Below are positions 1 to 8,916 of a DNA stretch of 64,000 nt, in pieces (position 1 is the first letter of the stretch; every line of letters starts with the position of its first letter). The translations under genes and the position numbers were made by a program. The notes below the pieces were generated by a model. The model was not told where the DNA came from. It was given only the letters and a program-made list of their open reading frames with translations, and did no database searches. Origin of the DNA: Eubacteriales bacterium (GTDB taxonomy: Bacteria; Bacillota; Clostridia; Lachnospirales; Lachnospiraceae); the NCBI GenBank assembly GCA_030536855.1, contig JAUNPK010000003.1, positions 1 through 64,000 of the forward strand, written 5' to 3'.

Positions 1-30
1 GACAGTAATAACAATGGAGGAACAAACAGT

Positions 31-3000
31 ATGAGTAATTTTTTTGGATTCAGAGGAAATAATAAGCTTGATAATGCAACCGGCGTGTTAAATAACATGA
101 TGGGGGATATGAGAACTTCCAATAATTTTAATTCACTTATAGAGGGTGCAAAAAGATTTGATATGTCAAGCGTAAGACAACTTGTCAGAATGTATGAGTC
201 AGAGGAAAATGGTTTGAAGGATCCGTTAAGAGCTTTCTTCTGGGCTAGATTTGGAGCTGAGTATAAAGATGCCGAATGTAGTTATAAAGCAGGAACTGCT
301 TACTTCAATGGGTTGGGAGTTAATAAGAATCTTAGAAATGCATGGAAATTTTTTGAGCAATCTTACAGACTTGCCGGATATTCAGATTCCTGGGAGGCTA
401 TGGAAGCTATAAAGTCTATGGTACTTCCTATTCCTACTACCCAAAATCATATTCAGTCATTAAGAAATGCTCCTGAATATAATAATAACACGGAAGAACT
501 TATTAACAATCTGCTTAAAGCAAAGCAGGGTGATACTTATGCTTCAATGCTTGCCGGCAATGCCTACATTGTGGGAGACGGAGTAAAGAAAGATGGTTTA
601 AGAGCCTATTATCTATATAAATGCGCTTATGATGATGTTAGTAATGGCATGCATGCTTTTGCAAGTTATAACATGGGAAGATTGTATGAATGCGGCAGAG
701 GTGTTTGTATAGATTATAAGACAGCAATCAGATATTATGATGAGGCTGCGGGTATGGGGCATACAGTAGCTGCCAAGAGAGCCCGTGTGTTGCGTCAGAG
801 AATGCAAATGACAACACAGGAATATCATAATTATGCCAGGGGAACTGTGGAACTAAGTAATAACTTAAAAAGTTGCTTTAACCATGAAACATATTATTCA
901 TTATGTCATTATGGAGTACAGAAGGGCTGTGTTTATTTGACATTTGAGACAGGAAAAGCTTATGCATCAGGAAGATGTTTTGATCTTGACTATGATGAGG
1001 CTAAGTTCTATCTTGCTGTAAATTTATTGCTTGACGACAGTAAGAATTGTATCTTACTTACAAAATTGTGTTTTATTACCGGTGAGTCTGAATATTTATT
1101 GAACTATTTGTTCGGTATTGCAAGAAAGAATAACATGGATTTCTTTGGTAAGTATCAAAATTTTGGGGAGTATAGAAACAGCAATCCACTTCCTACAGGT
1201 AATTATGATTTATACAAAGAGTATATAGAAGGATTTTCTGTGCCATATAATTGGAACAAGGCATGTGAGTATCTTGAAAAAGCAATCAGAGATAATAATA
1301 TATATGCATTTTATGAAAAAGCAATGAATATTGTTTGTGGTCATTATGGCCCTGAAGTTACTATTGAAGATGCTGTTAATGAATTGAATAAAACATATAA
1401 AATGGCCCCACAGTGCTATGACTCATATTTAAAGGGATTGTTTGTGGCTCAGTATAACAGAAAAAATGGAAGCACATATAGATATCTTGAAGCGGAAGAT
1501 TTGTTGGAATTGTTGCGGGAGGCATTAAGCTGTGATCAGGTTAATTATGCTAATGGTTTAAGACGCTGTATAGGTTTCTACAATATACCGGATGCGGATT
1601 TCAGAGCAGATAAAATGATTACTGATTATAACAACAGAAAAGAACAGGAACGTTTACATCAGGAAGAAGAGAATATGAAGGATGTGGATAAGCAGAATTT
1701 TCAGATGGAACCGGAAGTTGAACCGGTGGATACACAGGGAGTTGTATGGACAAATTTTGAGACTTTAAGAAAACTGATTTCGGAAAATGATTCAGTGAAT
1801 CTTTGTGAGCTGGGAGATCAGGCGGATGAAGCAACGGATTACCGGTTTGCAGCAACCTGTTATAAGGAAGCGGCATTGAGAGGTAATGTTTTCGCTTATA
1901 TTGCGTTGATTGATTATCTGTATAATGAGAAGGCGATTCCATACGGATATGAACTGGCAGAACGAATGATTGACAGGCTGCTTAATGGTAAATGTAAACT
2001 TGATGATGAGATGTACCAATATCTTTCCGATACAAAAGAGAAACTTCAGGATGATATTAATTACATTTCAACTATGGATCTTGATGAGAGATGCAGACTT
2101 TCAAATACGTTTAAAGAGGCAGCCAAATCAATAGAAAAAGAGCATTACTCAGAAGAGGAGTGGCTCATATACGAGATTTATAATGCATCTACCCGTATCA
2201 CGCTTAGAGGTGGAATTGTGCCTAAATTACATGACAAGTACTATAGCAAGCGACTGGATTGGGATATTCTCATTAATATGCCTTGGGAAAATTTCTTAAA
2301 CCAGATAAATGGTGACTCTGATGATTCGGAAAAAACTCCGGATTATTTATCAAATTTGAAAAAATCAGACATTGAAGAAGGAACACCTCCGGATAATCTT
2401 GATAAATATTTTGAAGGCATGATTGGTATGGAAAAGGTTAAAGAACAGCTTGATAAAATATACCAGTCAGTAAAGATGCAGATTGAAAGAAACAATATTA
2501 TGAGAGAGCAGGGACAGGATATTGCGGACAGTGGAAGAGGATATAATTTCCTGTTATTGGGAAACCCGGGAACCGGAAAGACAACAGTGGCCAGAATTAT
2601 TGCACAAATATTATTTGATATTGGCATCAGAAGTTCAGACACATTTGTTGAGATTGAACGTTCTAAGGTGGTAAGTGACCATGTTGGCGGAACAGAGACA
2701 AGAATGAGAGAAATACTTGATAATGTACAGGGGGGAACCTTATTTATTGATGAAGCTTATGCGTTGTACAGGGAAGATTCAAGTAATGATTTCGGGCAGG
2801 AAGCAATAGATGTTCTTATGAAAGATATGGAGGACAGACGCGATTCATATTCTGTAATAATGGCAGGATATAAAGAGCCAATGCTTAATATGGTTAAAAA
2901 TGCCAATTCAGGCTTTACTTCAAGGTTTTCATATACTATTGAACTGCCGGATTATTCAGATGATGCATTGATTCAGATGGCATACGTGAATATGGACAAG

Positions 3001-4044
3001 CAGAAGTTTGTTCCGTTAGGGGATGTTGAGACGGCAATTAGAAAATGCATTGCCCATGATAAAATTGACAAAACATTTGGAAATGCAAGATATATAAGAG
3101 AACTTGTAAACCGTGCCATTGAGAATCAGTCTCAAAGACTTGCCAATAAGAGTGAATATGATAAAGAGGAATTGTTCCAATTAACAGGTGCTGATTTTTG
3201 GAGTGAAGATTCAGAAAGCAAAGGTGTTAAGGAATATCTTGAAGAACTTAATTCCCTGACAGGGCTTGCATCTGTTAAAGAAGAGGTTAACTCTCTTGTA
3301 AGTATGATTACAGTGCAGAAAGAGATGGAGAAGAGAGGCCTTTTAGTCAATGGAAATATGGGTACACTTCATATGGCTTTTAAGGGAAATCCGGGAACCG
3401 GAAAAACTACCGTGGCAAGAATAATTGGGAAAATATATACAGCACTTGGAGTGTTGAAGAGAGATGATGTATTTGTTGAGTGTTCAAGAGCGGATCTTGT
3501 GGCTGAATATCAGGGGCAGACTGCAACTAAAGTAAGCAAGGTGGTTCAGTCAGCGCTGGGAGGAATATTGTTTATTGATGAAGCATATTCCCTTGTTCAA
3601 AATGAATCAGACACATTTGGTCATGAGGCTGTGGATATGCTTGTTACAGAAATGGAAAATAACAGAGACAGTCTTGTGGTAATACTTGCCGGATACAGCA
3701 GTGATATGGATAAATTCTTTATGAATAATCAGGGACTTAGAAGTCGTGTCCCTAAGGATATCATATTTGAGGACTACTCTTTGGATGAACTGTATGACAT
3801 TGCCATAGGTATGCTTAAGAGTAAGAAGTATATTTATGATGAGAATACTGAGATATCATTAAGACAGCGGTTGGTTAAGGCAAAGATGGAAAATAGCGAT
3901 TTTGGTAATGCCAGAGGAGTAAGAAACATAATTGATGATGTAATTCGTAAGCAGAATGTGAGAATTGCAAATGTTATGATGAATCATCCTGAGCAGGTTA
4001 CTGACGAGGAAATTGTAACAATTAAAGCTGATGATATTATATAA
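31..4044 (+). CDS. Sel1-repeat protein with two CbbX-type AAA+ ATPase domains
   Basis: A 1337-residue protein. The N-terminal ~470 residues carry degenerate Sel1/TPR-like repeats (for example around residue 90 with GLGVNKNLRNAWKFFEQ, and further G-x-G-V...A..Y/F units to ~330); the middle to ~790 is helical and less clear. Two AAA+ modules follow: Walker A GNPGTGKTT at residues 844-852 with Walker B TLFIDEAYA, and GNPGTGKTT at 1119-1127 with ILFIDEAYS. Both resemble the CbbX/SpoVK/EccA group of hexameric remodelling ATPases. The ATG is preceded by GGAGG ten bases upstream. It lies 23 bases before a NERD-domain membrane protein, so the two are probably co-transcribed. The target of remodelling is unknown; TPR-plus-AAA+ architecture recalls EccA of type VII secretion, but no other such gene is present here. 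Confidence 0.85.
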   Translation: MSNFFGFRGNNKLDNATGVLNNMMGDMRTSNNFNSLIEGAKRFDMSSVRQLVRMYESEENGLKDPLRAFFWARFGAEYKDAECSYKAGTAYFNGLGVNKNLRNAWKFFEQSYRLAGYSDSWEAMEAIKSMVLPIPTTQNHIQSLRNAPEYNNNTEELINNLLKAKQGDTYASMLAGNAYIVGDGVKKDGLRAYYLYKCAYDDVSNGMHAFASYNMGRLYECGRGVCIDYKTAIRYYDEAAGMGHTVAAKRARVLRQRMQMTTQEYHNYARGTVELSNNLKSCFNHETYYSLCHYGVQKGCVYLTFETGKAYASGRCFDLDYDEAKFYLAVNLLLDDSKNCILLTKLCFITGESEYLLNYLFGIARKNNMDFFGKYQNFGEYRNSNPLPTGNYDLYKEYIEGFSVPYNWNKACEYLEKAIRDNNIYAFYEKAMNIVCGHYGPEVTIEDAVNELNKTYKMAPQCYDSYLKGLFVAQYNRKNGSTYRYLEAEDLLELLREALSCDQVNYANGLRRCIGFYNIPDADFRADKMITDYNNRKEQERLHQEEENMKDVDKQNFQMEPEVEPVDTQGVVWTNFETLRKLISENDSVNLCELGDQADEATDYRFAATCYKEAALRGNVFAYIALIDYLYNEKAIPYGYELAERMIDRLLNGKCKLDDEMYQYLSDTKEKLQDDINYISTMDLDERCRLSNTFKEAAKSIEKEHYSEEEWLIYEIYNASTRITLRGGIVPKLHDKYYSKRLDWDILINMPWENFLNQINGDSDDSEKTPDYLSNLKKSDIEEGTPPDNLDKYFEGMIGMEKVKEQLDKIYQSVKMQIERNNIMREQGQDIADSGRGYNFLLLGNPGTGKTTVARIIAQILFDIGIRSSDTFVEIERSKVVSDHVGGTETRMREILDNVQGGTLFIDEAYALYREDSSNDFGQEAIDVLMKDMEDRRDSYSVIMAGYKEPMLNMVKNANSGFTSRFSYTIELPDYSDDALIQMAYVNMDKQKFVPLGDVETAIRKCIAHDKIDKTFGNARYIRELVNRAIENQSQRLANKSEYDKEELFQLTGADFWSEDSESKGVKEYLEELNSLTGLASVKEEVNSLVSMITVQKEMEKRGLLVNGNMGTLHMAFKGNPGTGKTTVARIIGKIYTALGVLKRDDVFVECSRADLVAEYQGQTATKVSKVVQSALGGILFIDEAYSLVQNESDTFGHEAVDMLVTEMENNRDSLVVILAGYSSDMDKFFMNNQGLRSRVPKDIIFEDYSLDELYDIAIGMLKSKKYIYDENTEISLRQRLVKAKMENSDFGNARGVRNIIDDVIRKQNVRIANVMMNHPEQVTDEEIVTIKADDII

Positions 4045-4067
4045 GATAAACATACGGAGGGAAAAGC

Positions 4068-5348
4068 ATGCCTTATAATAACTATAATAATTACATAAGA
4101 AACGCGAACAGACGTGCAAAAACAAAGTTTGAAAATGGGAAAATGTCATTACTGGGCTCAAAGTTCTATATTAATATCAGAATGAAATCAGACAGTTACC
4201 TGTCTTTGATAGTTGCCATTGGAATATGTATTATCGGAATGGCGCCAATCTTAATATTGAACCAAATGGGTGTGCAGGAAATAAATAGCATTATAAGTGT
4301 TATTGTTTCCATGATTTCAAAGTTTTTTTTCCTGGTGGTTTTATTCCTTATAGTATTTGATGCAGATACATTTGAGTGTTATACATTTGGTTATGATAAA
4401 TCAATCTATCACAGAGCTACAGGTGTTAATAAATATGAAATAGCCAGAGACAAGGGACTTATTGGAGAATATAAGTCATATGTCCTTCACAGGAAAATAA
4501 AAGTTCCTCACAAGGTTTTGTTTAATGTGTGTGTTCCAATGCCTAATGGGAATTATCAGGAAGTTGACGCTATTATAATTACAAATAATATTATCTATGT
4601 ACTTGAATGTAAAAACAGGGGCGGCAGATTTGTTGGAAATTATGAGGATAAGAAGTGGAAGCAGTATATTGGAAGTCAGGTGAATGACGCTGAAAACATT
4701 TATATCCAGAACCAGAAACACACTATGGCAATCGATAGATTCCTGCTTGAACGAGGAATTATTTCCAATGGTCAGAATGTGTGTATGAACGTTGTTTTCT
4801 CAAGTGGTAATATGTCCCTTCCAAAGAAAAATATTCCTCTTGATTTTATATTTGGGGATATGAGATTTATAGCTAATTATATTAATCGTCATGATAAAGT
4901 TTTTGATGATGGAACAGATACAACCCAGACAATGGAGAAAATATACCATGCCCTGTTACCATATTCGTTATATACGAAGCAGGAAAGGGCAGCAATGCTT
5001 GAGGAAAGAAAGGTTCGAAGTGAACGCAAGGAGTTGGCTGTAGGCGATTTCTATACGGAAAAAGTACAGGATACTAAGAATGGAACTCATTCACAGTTAA
5101 TAGTAAGACATAATAAAATTTACACTCAAATTTATATAAATGATGGAAAATCCGGATGTTGGCAGACAAGAACGGATTTGGGAAGAAACATAAGGTATAA
5201 CCGTTATCAGATATCTAAAGGAGTGGGACAGCACAGAGTCCAGGAGTTTCTCAACAAGACACGTGCAGAGTCACCTCTAATTATAAAAAAATGCTGCATT
5301 GCTTTCTTGGTGGTAAGTCTGGCAGTTATTGTTTTAATTGGGTTATAG
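4068..5348 (+). CDS. Membrane protein with NERD (nuclease-related) domain
   Basis: A 426-residue protein with two predicted membrane segments near residues 44-64 and 78-97 and a third at the extreme C-terminus (about 408-425). Between them, residues ~126-260 match the NERD pattern: G133-E134 at the start, D167 in EVDAIII and the E180-x-K182 pair in LECKN, which are the residues NERD shares with restriction-type nucleases. The domain should therefore face the cytoplasm and may act on nucleic acid, but activity is inferred only. It follows the Sel1/AAA+ gene by 23 bases with GGAGG eight bases before its ATG, suggesting a two-gene operon. Confidence 0.8.
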   Translation: MPYNNYNNYIRNANRRAKTKFENGKMSLLGSKFYINIRMKSDSYLSLIVAIGICIIGMAPILILNQMGVQEINSIISVIVSMISKFFFLVVLFLIVFDADTFECYTFGYDKSIYHRATGVNKYEIARDKGLIGEYKSYVLHRKIKVPHKVLFNVCVPMPNGNYQEVDAIIITNNIIYVLECKNRGGRFVGNYEDKKWKQYIGSQVNDAENIYIQNQKHTMAIDRFLLERGIISNGQNVCMNVVFSSGNMSLPKKNIPLDFIFGDMRFIANYINRHDKVFDDGTDTTQTMEKIYHALLPYSLYTKQERAAMLEERKVRSERKELAVGDFYTEKVQDTKNGTHSQLIVRHNKIYTQIYINDGKSGCWQTRTDLGRNIRYNRYQISKGVGQHRVQEFLNKTRAESPLIIKKCCIAFLVVSLAVIVLIGL

Positions 5349-5358
5349 ATATTGACAT

Positions 5359-6210
5359 TTATCTTATGGTTACAGCCTGATAAAAGTATTTCTGATAAAA
5401 ATAAGTAAATTCATCAATGGTTTTTTCTACTATTCCGTAAGTAGGGTCTGCAAGAGTCACGGTTTTGGTTTCAAGATTATATCCGGAAAGGACAACGCAG
5501 TGTTCGTTAGTGGGCCAGGAAAAAGAGTTGCCGTTGCCTAAATCTACCTCTTTATAGGTAACTTCCGGAGAGTTGTAGTTATAACTCGTCCAGACAATTA
5601 CAGGATGCCCCATAGAAAGTTCCTTGAACAGGGCGTCCACAGATGAATAGCTTATAACATAAGCGGAGAGCGTGGAACCATTATCTGAAAAAAACTTGTT
5701 GGCGGCGGTGGCGATTGCCGGGGCAAAACATCCGCTTCCGTGGTTGGACCATGGCTCTCCAAGAAAATAGTTTATAAAGCAACCGGGTGTAACTACATTG
5801 CTCATAGGAAGATAATTTTTAGCAAGTTCAACTTTATCAACATTATATCCCAGATAAGTAAGAACCTGTGCGAGAGAAGTTATCTCGCATCCTGTAGGAA
5901 GCTCCGGAAATTGGTTTATATGAGGGATATCCATACTGTATACAGAAGGAAATGTACTCTCATCAGGGGCAGCAGCAGTTGTGTATGTATTGTTAGAGGA
6001 TAGAAGGAGCGAAGAATCAACAGGAGAGGTTTCCAGTACATTTGTAACTTCTACAGAAGCAGTGGTATCTTTTTTTGGTAATTTGGAATCTATATACACA
6101 ATGAGAATTACAGACAGAGCAATAATTGAAGACAGTAACGCCATTATTGCCCCATTGTAAGGCTTTTTTCTTTTCTTTTTTTTAAGTGTAGATTTTTTTT
6201 CTTTTATCAT
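5359..6210 (-). CDS. Membrane-anchored C39-like cysteine peptidase
   Basis: A 283-residue protein with a lysine-rich N-terminus, one membrane segment (about residues 22-41) and an extracellular Ser/Thr-rich linker, then a Peptidase_C39_2-like domain. The likely triad is C108 in PTGCEITS, H237 in NEHCVVLSGY and D255 in ADPTYG. Such proteins are usually surface peptidases or peptidase-like domains with unknown substrates. I chose the ATG at 6210, which has GGAG upstream, over a TTG 33 bases earlier. It is divergent from purA. Confidence 0.8.
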   Translation of the reverse strand: MIKEKKSTLKKKKRKKPYNGAIMALLSSIIALSVILIVYIDSKLPKKDTTASVEVTNVLETSPVDSSLLLSSNNTYTTAAAPDESTFPSVYSMDIPHINQFPELPTGCEITSLAQVLTYLGYNVDKVELAKNYLPMSNVVTPGCFINYFLGEPWSNHGSGCFAPAIATAANKFFSDNGSTLSAYVISYSSVDALFKELSMGHPVIVWTSYNYNSPEVTYKEVDLGNGNSFSWPTNEHCVVLSGYNLETKTVTLADPTYGIVEKTIDEFTYFYQKYFYQAVTIR

Positions 6211-6270
6211 TAAAAGGTTAACTCCGATCCGCTTGTGTAACAATTTTATTTAATTATAACAGATTAACCA

Positions 6271-6300
6271 TTGATTGCAATTGATAAGATGTGGTATCAT
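6271..6300 (+). promoter_or_regulatory. Possible purA promoter
   Basis: TTGATT (6271-6276), an 18-base spacer and TATCAT (6295-6300) preceded by TG, giving an extended -10. The 12 bases TGGTATCATATC recur before the ligase gene at 8845. Inferred from consensus only. Confidence 0.4.
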
Positions 6301-6392
6301 ATCAGTTGTGATTTTTATTATATTATACATTAGGACAATGGTTAGAAGAATCACATAAACTTATATGCTTATATAGCAGGATGGAGGAAACT

Positions 6393-7688
6393 ATGGTAAA
6401 AGCTATTGTTGGCGCTAACTGGGGAGATGAAGGTAAAGGCAAGATTACAGATATGCTTGCAGAAGAATCTGATATCATCGTTAGATTCCAGGGAGGAAGT
6501 AATGCAGGCCATACAATTATTAATGATTATGGTAAGTTCGCTTTACATTTATTGCCATCAGGCGTTTTTTATAATCATACAACAAGTATTATCGGTAATG
6601 GTGTTGCACTTAACATCCCTTATCTTATTAATGAATTAAAGAGCCTCACAGACAGAAATGTGCCTATGCCTAAGATACTTGTATCTGACAGAGCACAGAT
6701 TATGATGCCATATCATGTTGATTTTGATACATACGAAGAAGCAAGACTTGCAGGTAAGTCATTTGGCTCAACAAAGTCAGGTATTGCTCCATTCTATTCA
6801 GATAAATATGCAAAGATAGGTTTTCAGGTAAGTGAACTCTTTGGAGATGAGCAGGTGCTTAGAGATAAGATTGCTAATGTCTGTACATTAAAGAATGTAA
6901 TGCTTGAGCATCTTTATCATCAGCCTTTACTTAATGAAGAAGATATATTCAATACACTTATGGAGTACAAAGAGATGATAGCCCCTTATAAGTGCGATAC
7001 ATCTGCTTATCTTCATCAGGCACTTAAGGAAGGCAAGAATATATTACTTGAAGGTCAGTTAGGTTCCCTTAAAGATCCTGATCATGGTATTTATCCAATG
7101 GTTACATCATCATCTACACTGGCACCTTACGGAGCAATTGGAGCAGGTATTCCGGCTGCTTCCATAACAGATGTTGTAACAGTTGTTAAGGCATACTCTT
7201 CAGCAGTAGGCGCAGGAGCTTTTGTTAGTGAAATATTTGGCGATGAAGCAGACGAACTCAGACGCAGAGGCGGAGATGGTGGAGAGTTTGGAGCAACAAC
7301 AGGACGTCCTAGAAGAATGGGATGGTTTGATGCAGTTGCCAGCCGTTATGGTGTACGTATGCAGGGTACAACAGAGGTTGCCCTTACTGTTATAGATGTG
7401 CTTGGATATCTTGATGAAATTCCAATGTGTGTTGGTTATGAAATTGATGGAAAGATCGTTAAGGATTTCCCTACAACATCAGATCTTGAGAGAGCTAAAC
7501 CTGTTCTTAAAACATTCCCTGGATGGAAGTGCGATATCAGAGGAATCAAGAATTATGAAGATCTTCCTGTAGAATGCCGCAACTATATTGAGGCTATAGA
7601 GAAGGAGATAGAAGCTCCTATTACAATGGTTTCCAACGGTCCTGGAAGACATGAAATTATCCACAGAGAAAGTTCATATAATAAATAA
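6393..7688 (+). CDS. purA: Adenylosuccinate synthetase
   Basis: Makes adenylosuccinate from IMP, aspartate and GTP, the first committed step from IMP to AMP. The 431-residue protein starts with the GTP-binding signature GANWGDEGKGK and contains the IMP-site motif NAGHT and the conserved TTGRPRRMGWFD stretch; length is normal for the family. The ATG at 6393 is preferred because GGAGG (6383-6387) sits six bases before it; an in-frame ATG at 6381 overlaps that ribosome site. guaB, which takes IMP the other way to GMP, lies at 36.5 kb. Confidence 0.97.
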   Translation: MVKAIVGANWGDEGKGKITDMLAEESDIIVRFQGGSNAGHTIINDYGKFALHLLPSGVFYNHTTSIIGNGVALNIPYLINELKSLTDRNVPMPKILVSDRAQIMMPYHVDFDTYEEARLAGKSFGSTKSGIAPFYSDKYAKIGFQVSELFGDEQVLRDKIANVCTLKNVMLEHLYHQPLLNEEDIFNTLMEYKEMIAPYKCDTSAYLHQALKEGKNILLEGQLGSLKDPDHGIYPMVTSSSTLAPYGAIGAGIPAASITDVVTVVKAYSSAVGAGAFVSEIFGDEADELRRRGGDGGEFGATTGRPRRMGWFDAVASRYGVRMQGTTEVALTVIDVLGYLDEIPMCVGYEIDGKIVKDFPTTSDLERAKPVLKTFPGWKCDIRGIKNYEDLPVECRNYIEAIEKEIEAPITMVSNGPGRHEIIHRESSYNK

Positions 7689-7697
7689 ACATAAAAT

Positions 7698-7747
7698 GCC
7701 GTATTTATGCAAAGGTGCGTTAATCCCCTTAGATAAGTACGGCTTTT
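7698..7747 (+). terminator. Possible terminator after purA
   Basis: GCCGTA (7698-7703) pairs with TACGGC (7738-7743), followed by TTTT. The stem is short and the loop long, so this is tentative. Confidence 0.4.
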
Positions 7748-7805
7748 GTAATAGATTTTATTACTAATAAAGGTAAAATATTTAAATATGGAAGGGAAGT
7801 AAATT

Positions 7806-8459
7806 ATGAGATTAGAAAAATATTTTGACCATACAATTCTTAAACCGGATGCTACAAGCAGTGAGGTTATCAAAGTGTGTGATGAGGCAAAGGAACATAA
7901 TTTTGCATCAGTATGTGTTAATGGAAGTTTTACATCACTAGTAAAGGAACAGCTTGAAGGAACAGATGTGAAAACATGTGTTGTAATAGGATTCCCTCTT
8001 GGAGCTATGTGCACAGGTGTCAAGGAATATGAGGCTATGAGAGTCGTTGAAAAGGGTGCTGACGAGATTGATATGGTAATAAATATCGGAGCACTTAAAG
8101 AAGGTAATTATGACGTAGTTATTGAAGACCTTACAACAGTCAGAAGAGCCTGTGAAGGAAAGATACTCAAGGTGATTATTGAAACATGTCTCCTCACAGA
8201 TGATGAGAAGATTAAAGCCTGTGAACTTGCTATGGAGGCGGGAGCTGACTATGTTAAAACATCAACAGGTTTCAGTACAGGGGGAGCCACTATATATGAT
8301 GTGGGCCTTATGAAAAAGGTTGTAGGCAATAAATGTAAGGTTAAAGCAGCAGGAGGTATTAGAGATTATAATACGGCAATGGCGCTTATTGAGGCAGGAG
8401 CGGACAGAATCGGAACAAGCTCAACAATAAAAATTCTTAATGAGGCAAAGAACTATTAA
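7806..8459 (+). CDS. deoC: Deoxyribose-phosphate aldolase
   Basis: Class I aldolase that splits 2-deoxyribose 5-phosphate into glyceraldehyde 3-phosphate and acetaldehyde in deoxynucleoside breakdown. The 217 residues show the family core: DHT near the start, the [10 protein letters not shown] segment and the Schiff-base lysine K151 in [10 protein letters not shown], with [10 protein letters not shown] supplying the second active-site lysine. GGAAGGGA precedes the ATG. It is downstream of purA but separated by a possible terminator, and its stop overlaps the stop of the convergent small gene by a few bases. Confidence 0.96.
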   Translation: MRLEKYFDHTILKPDATSSEVIKVCDEAKEHNFASVCVNGSFTSLVKEQLEGTDVKTCVVIGFPLGAMCTGVKEYEAMRVVEKGADEIDMVINIGALKEGNYDVVIEDLTTVRRACEGKILKVIIETCLLTDDEKIKACELAMEAGADYVKTSTGFSTGGATIYDVGLMKKVVGNKCKVKAAGGIRDYNTAMALIEAGADRIGTSSTIKILNEAKNY

Positions 8460-8662
8460 GAGTCATTTCTTTTGGAGAGATACTTATACATCAGCATCAT
8501 TGCGTAGGCAACCACAGGTAGTACTATGTCTGTAAAAATCAAACCTATAAACAGAGTATGGGCTTCTTCGGTATTTATAAATGCAGTTATAAGTGTTGCT
8601 ATCAGAAGTACTCCCCAAAGTATTACAATTGTAAGAGCGGCTATTTTTTTAAAATTTTTCAT
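8456..8662 (-). CDS. Small two-helix membrane protein
   Basis: A 68-residue protein with two hydrophobic segments (about residues 8-27 and 36-58) and a basic tail. The frame is open further upstream, but GGAG lies eight bases before the ATG at 8662 within ATGGAGATTCCTATG, a start arrangement shared with other genes here, so the short form is chosen. The gene is convergent with deoC, overlapping it by four bases. I do not recognise a family or function. Confidence 0.55.
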   Translation of the reverse strand: MKNFKKIAALTIVILWGVLLIATLITAFINTEEAHTLFIGLIFTDIVLPVVAYAMMLMYKYLSKRNDS

Positions 8663-8844
8663 AGGAATCTCCATTCTGGAGCGTTTGGTCCTTTGGCAAA
8701 AAGAAATACAATAAGTGTTTTTATTAATGTCATCAGATGCTGTTTGTGACGCTCCAACACAAACAATTGAGCATAAAACTATGATAAATATATCTATGTA
8801 AAATGTATATAAAAAATAATTGTATGGATTTCTTATATGGAAAA

Positions 8845-8853
8845 TGGTATCAT
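8845..8853 (+). promoter_or_regulatory. Possible extended -10 before the ligase gene
   Basis: TGGTATCAT is an extended -10 box with no well-spaced -35. The same 12-base string TGGTATCATATC is present before purA. Tentative. Confidence 0.3.
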
Positions 8854-8916
8854 ATCTGACGGACAATGTATAGTGGGACAAGAAGGTAATTATTAACTAT
8901 AAAAGGGGAAATAACG

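Noticed and set aside
8663-8881. Extension of the small minus-strand membrane protein to 141 residues
   Set aside because: The added residues have no good start signal, while the ATG at 8662 has a well-placed GGAG.
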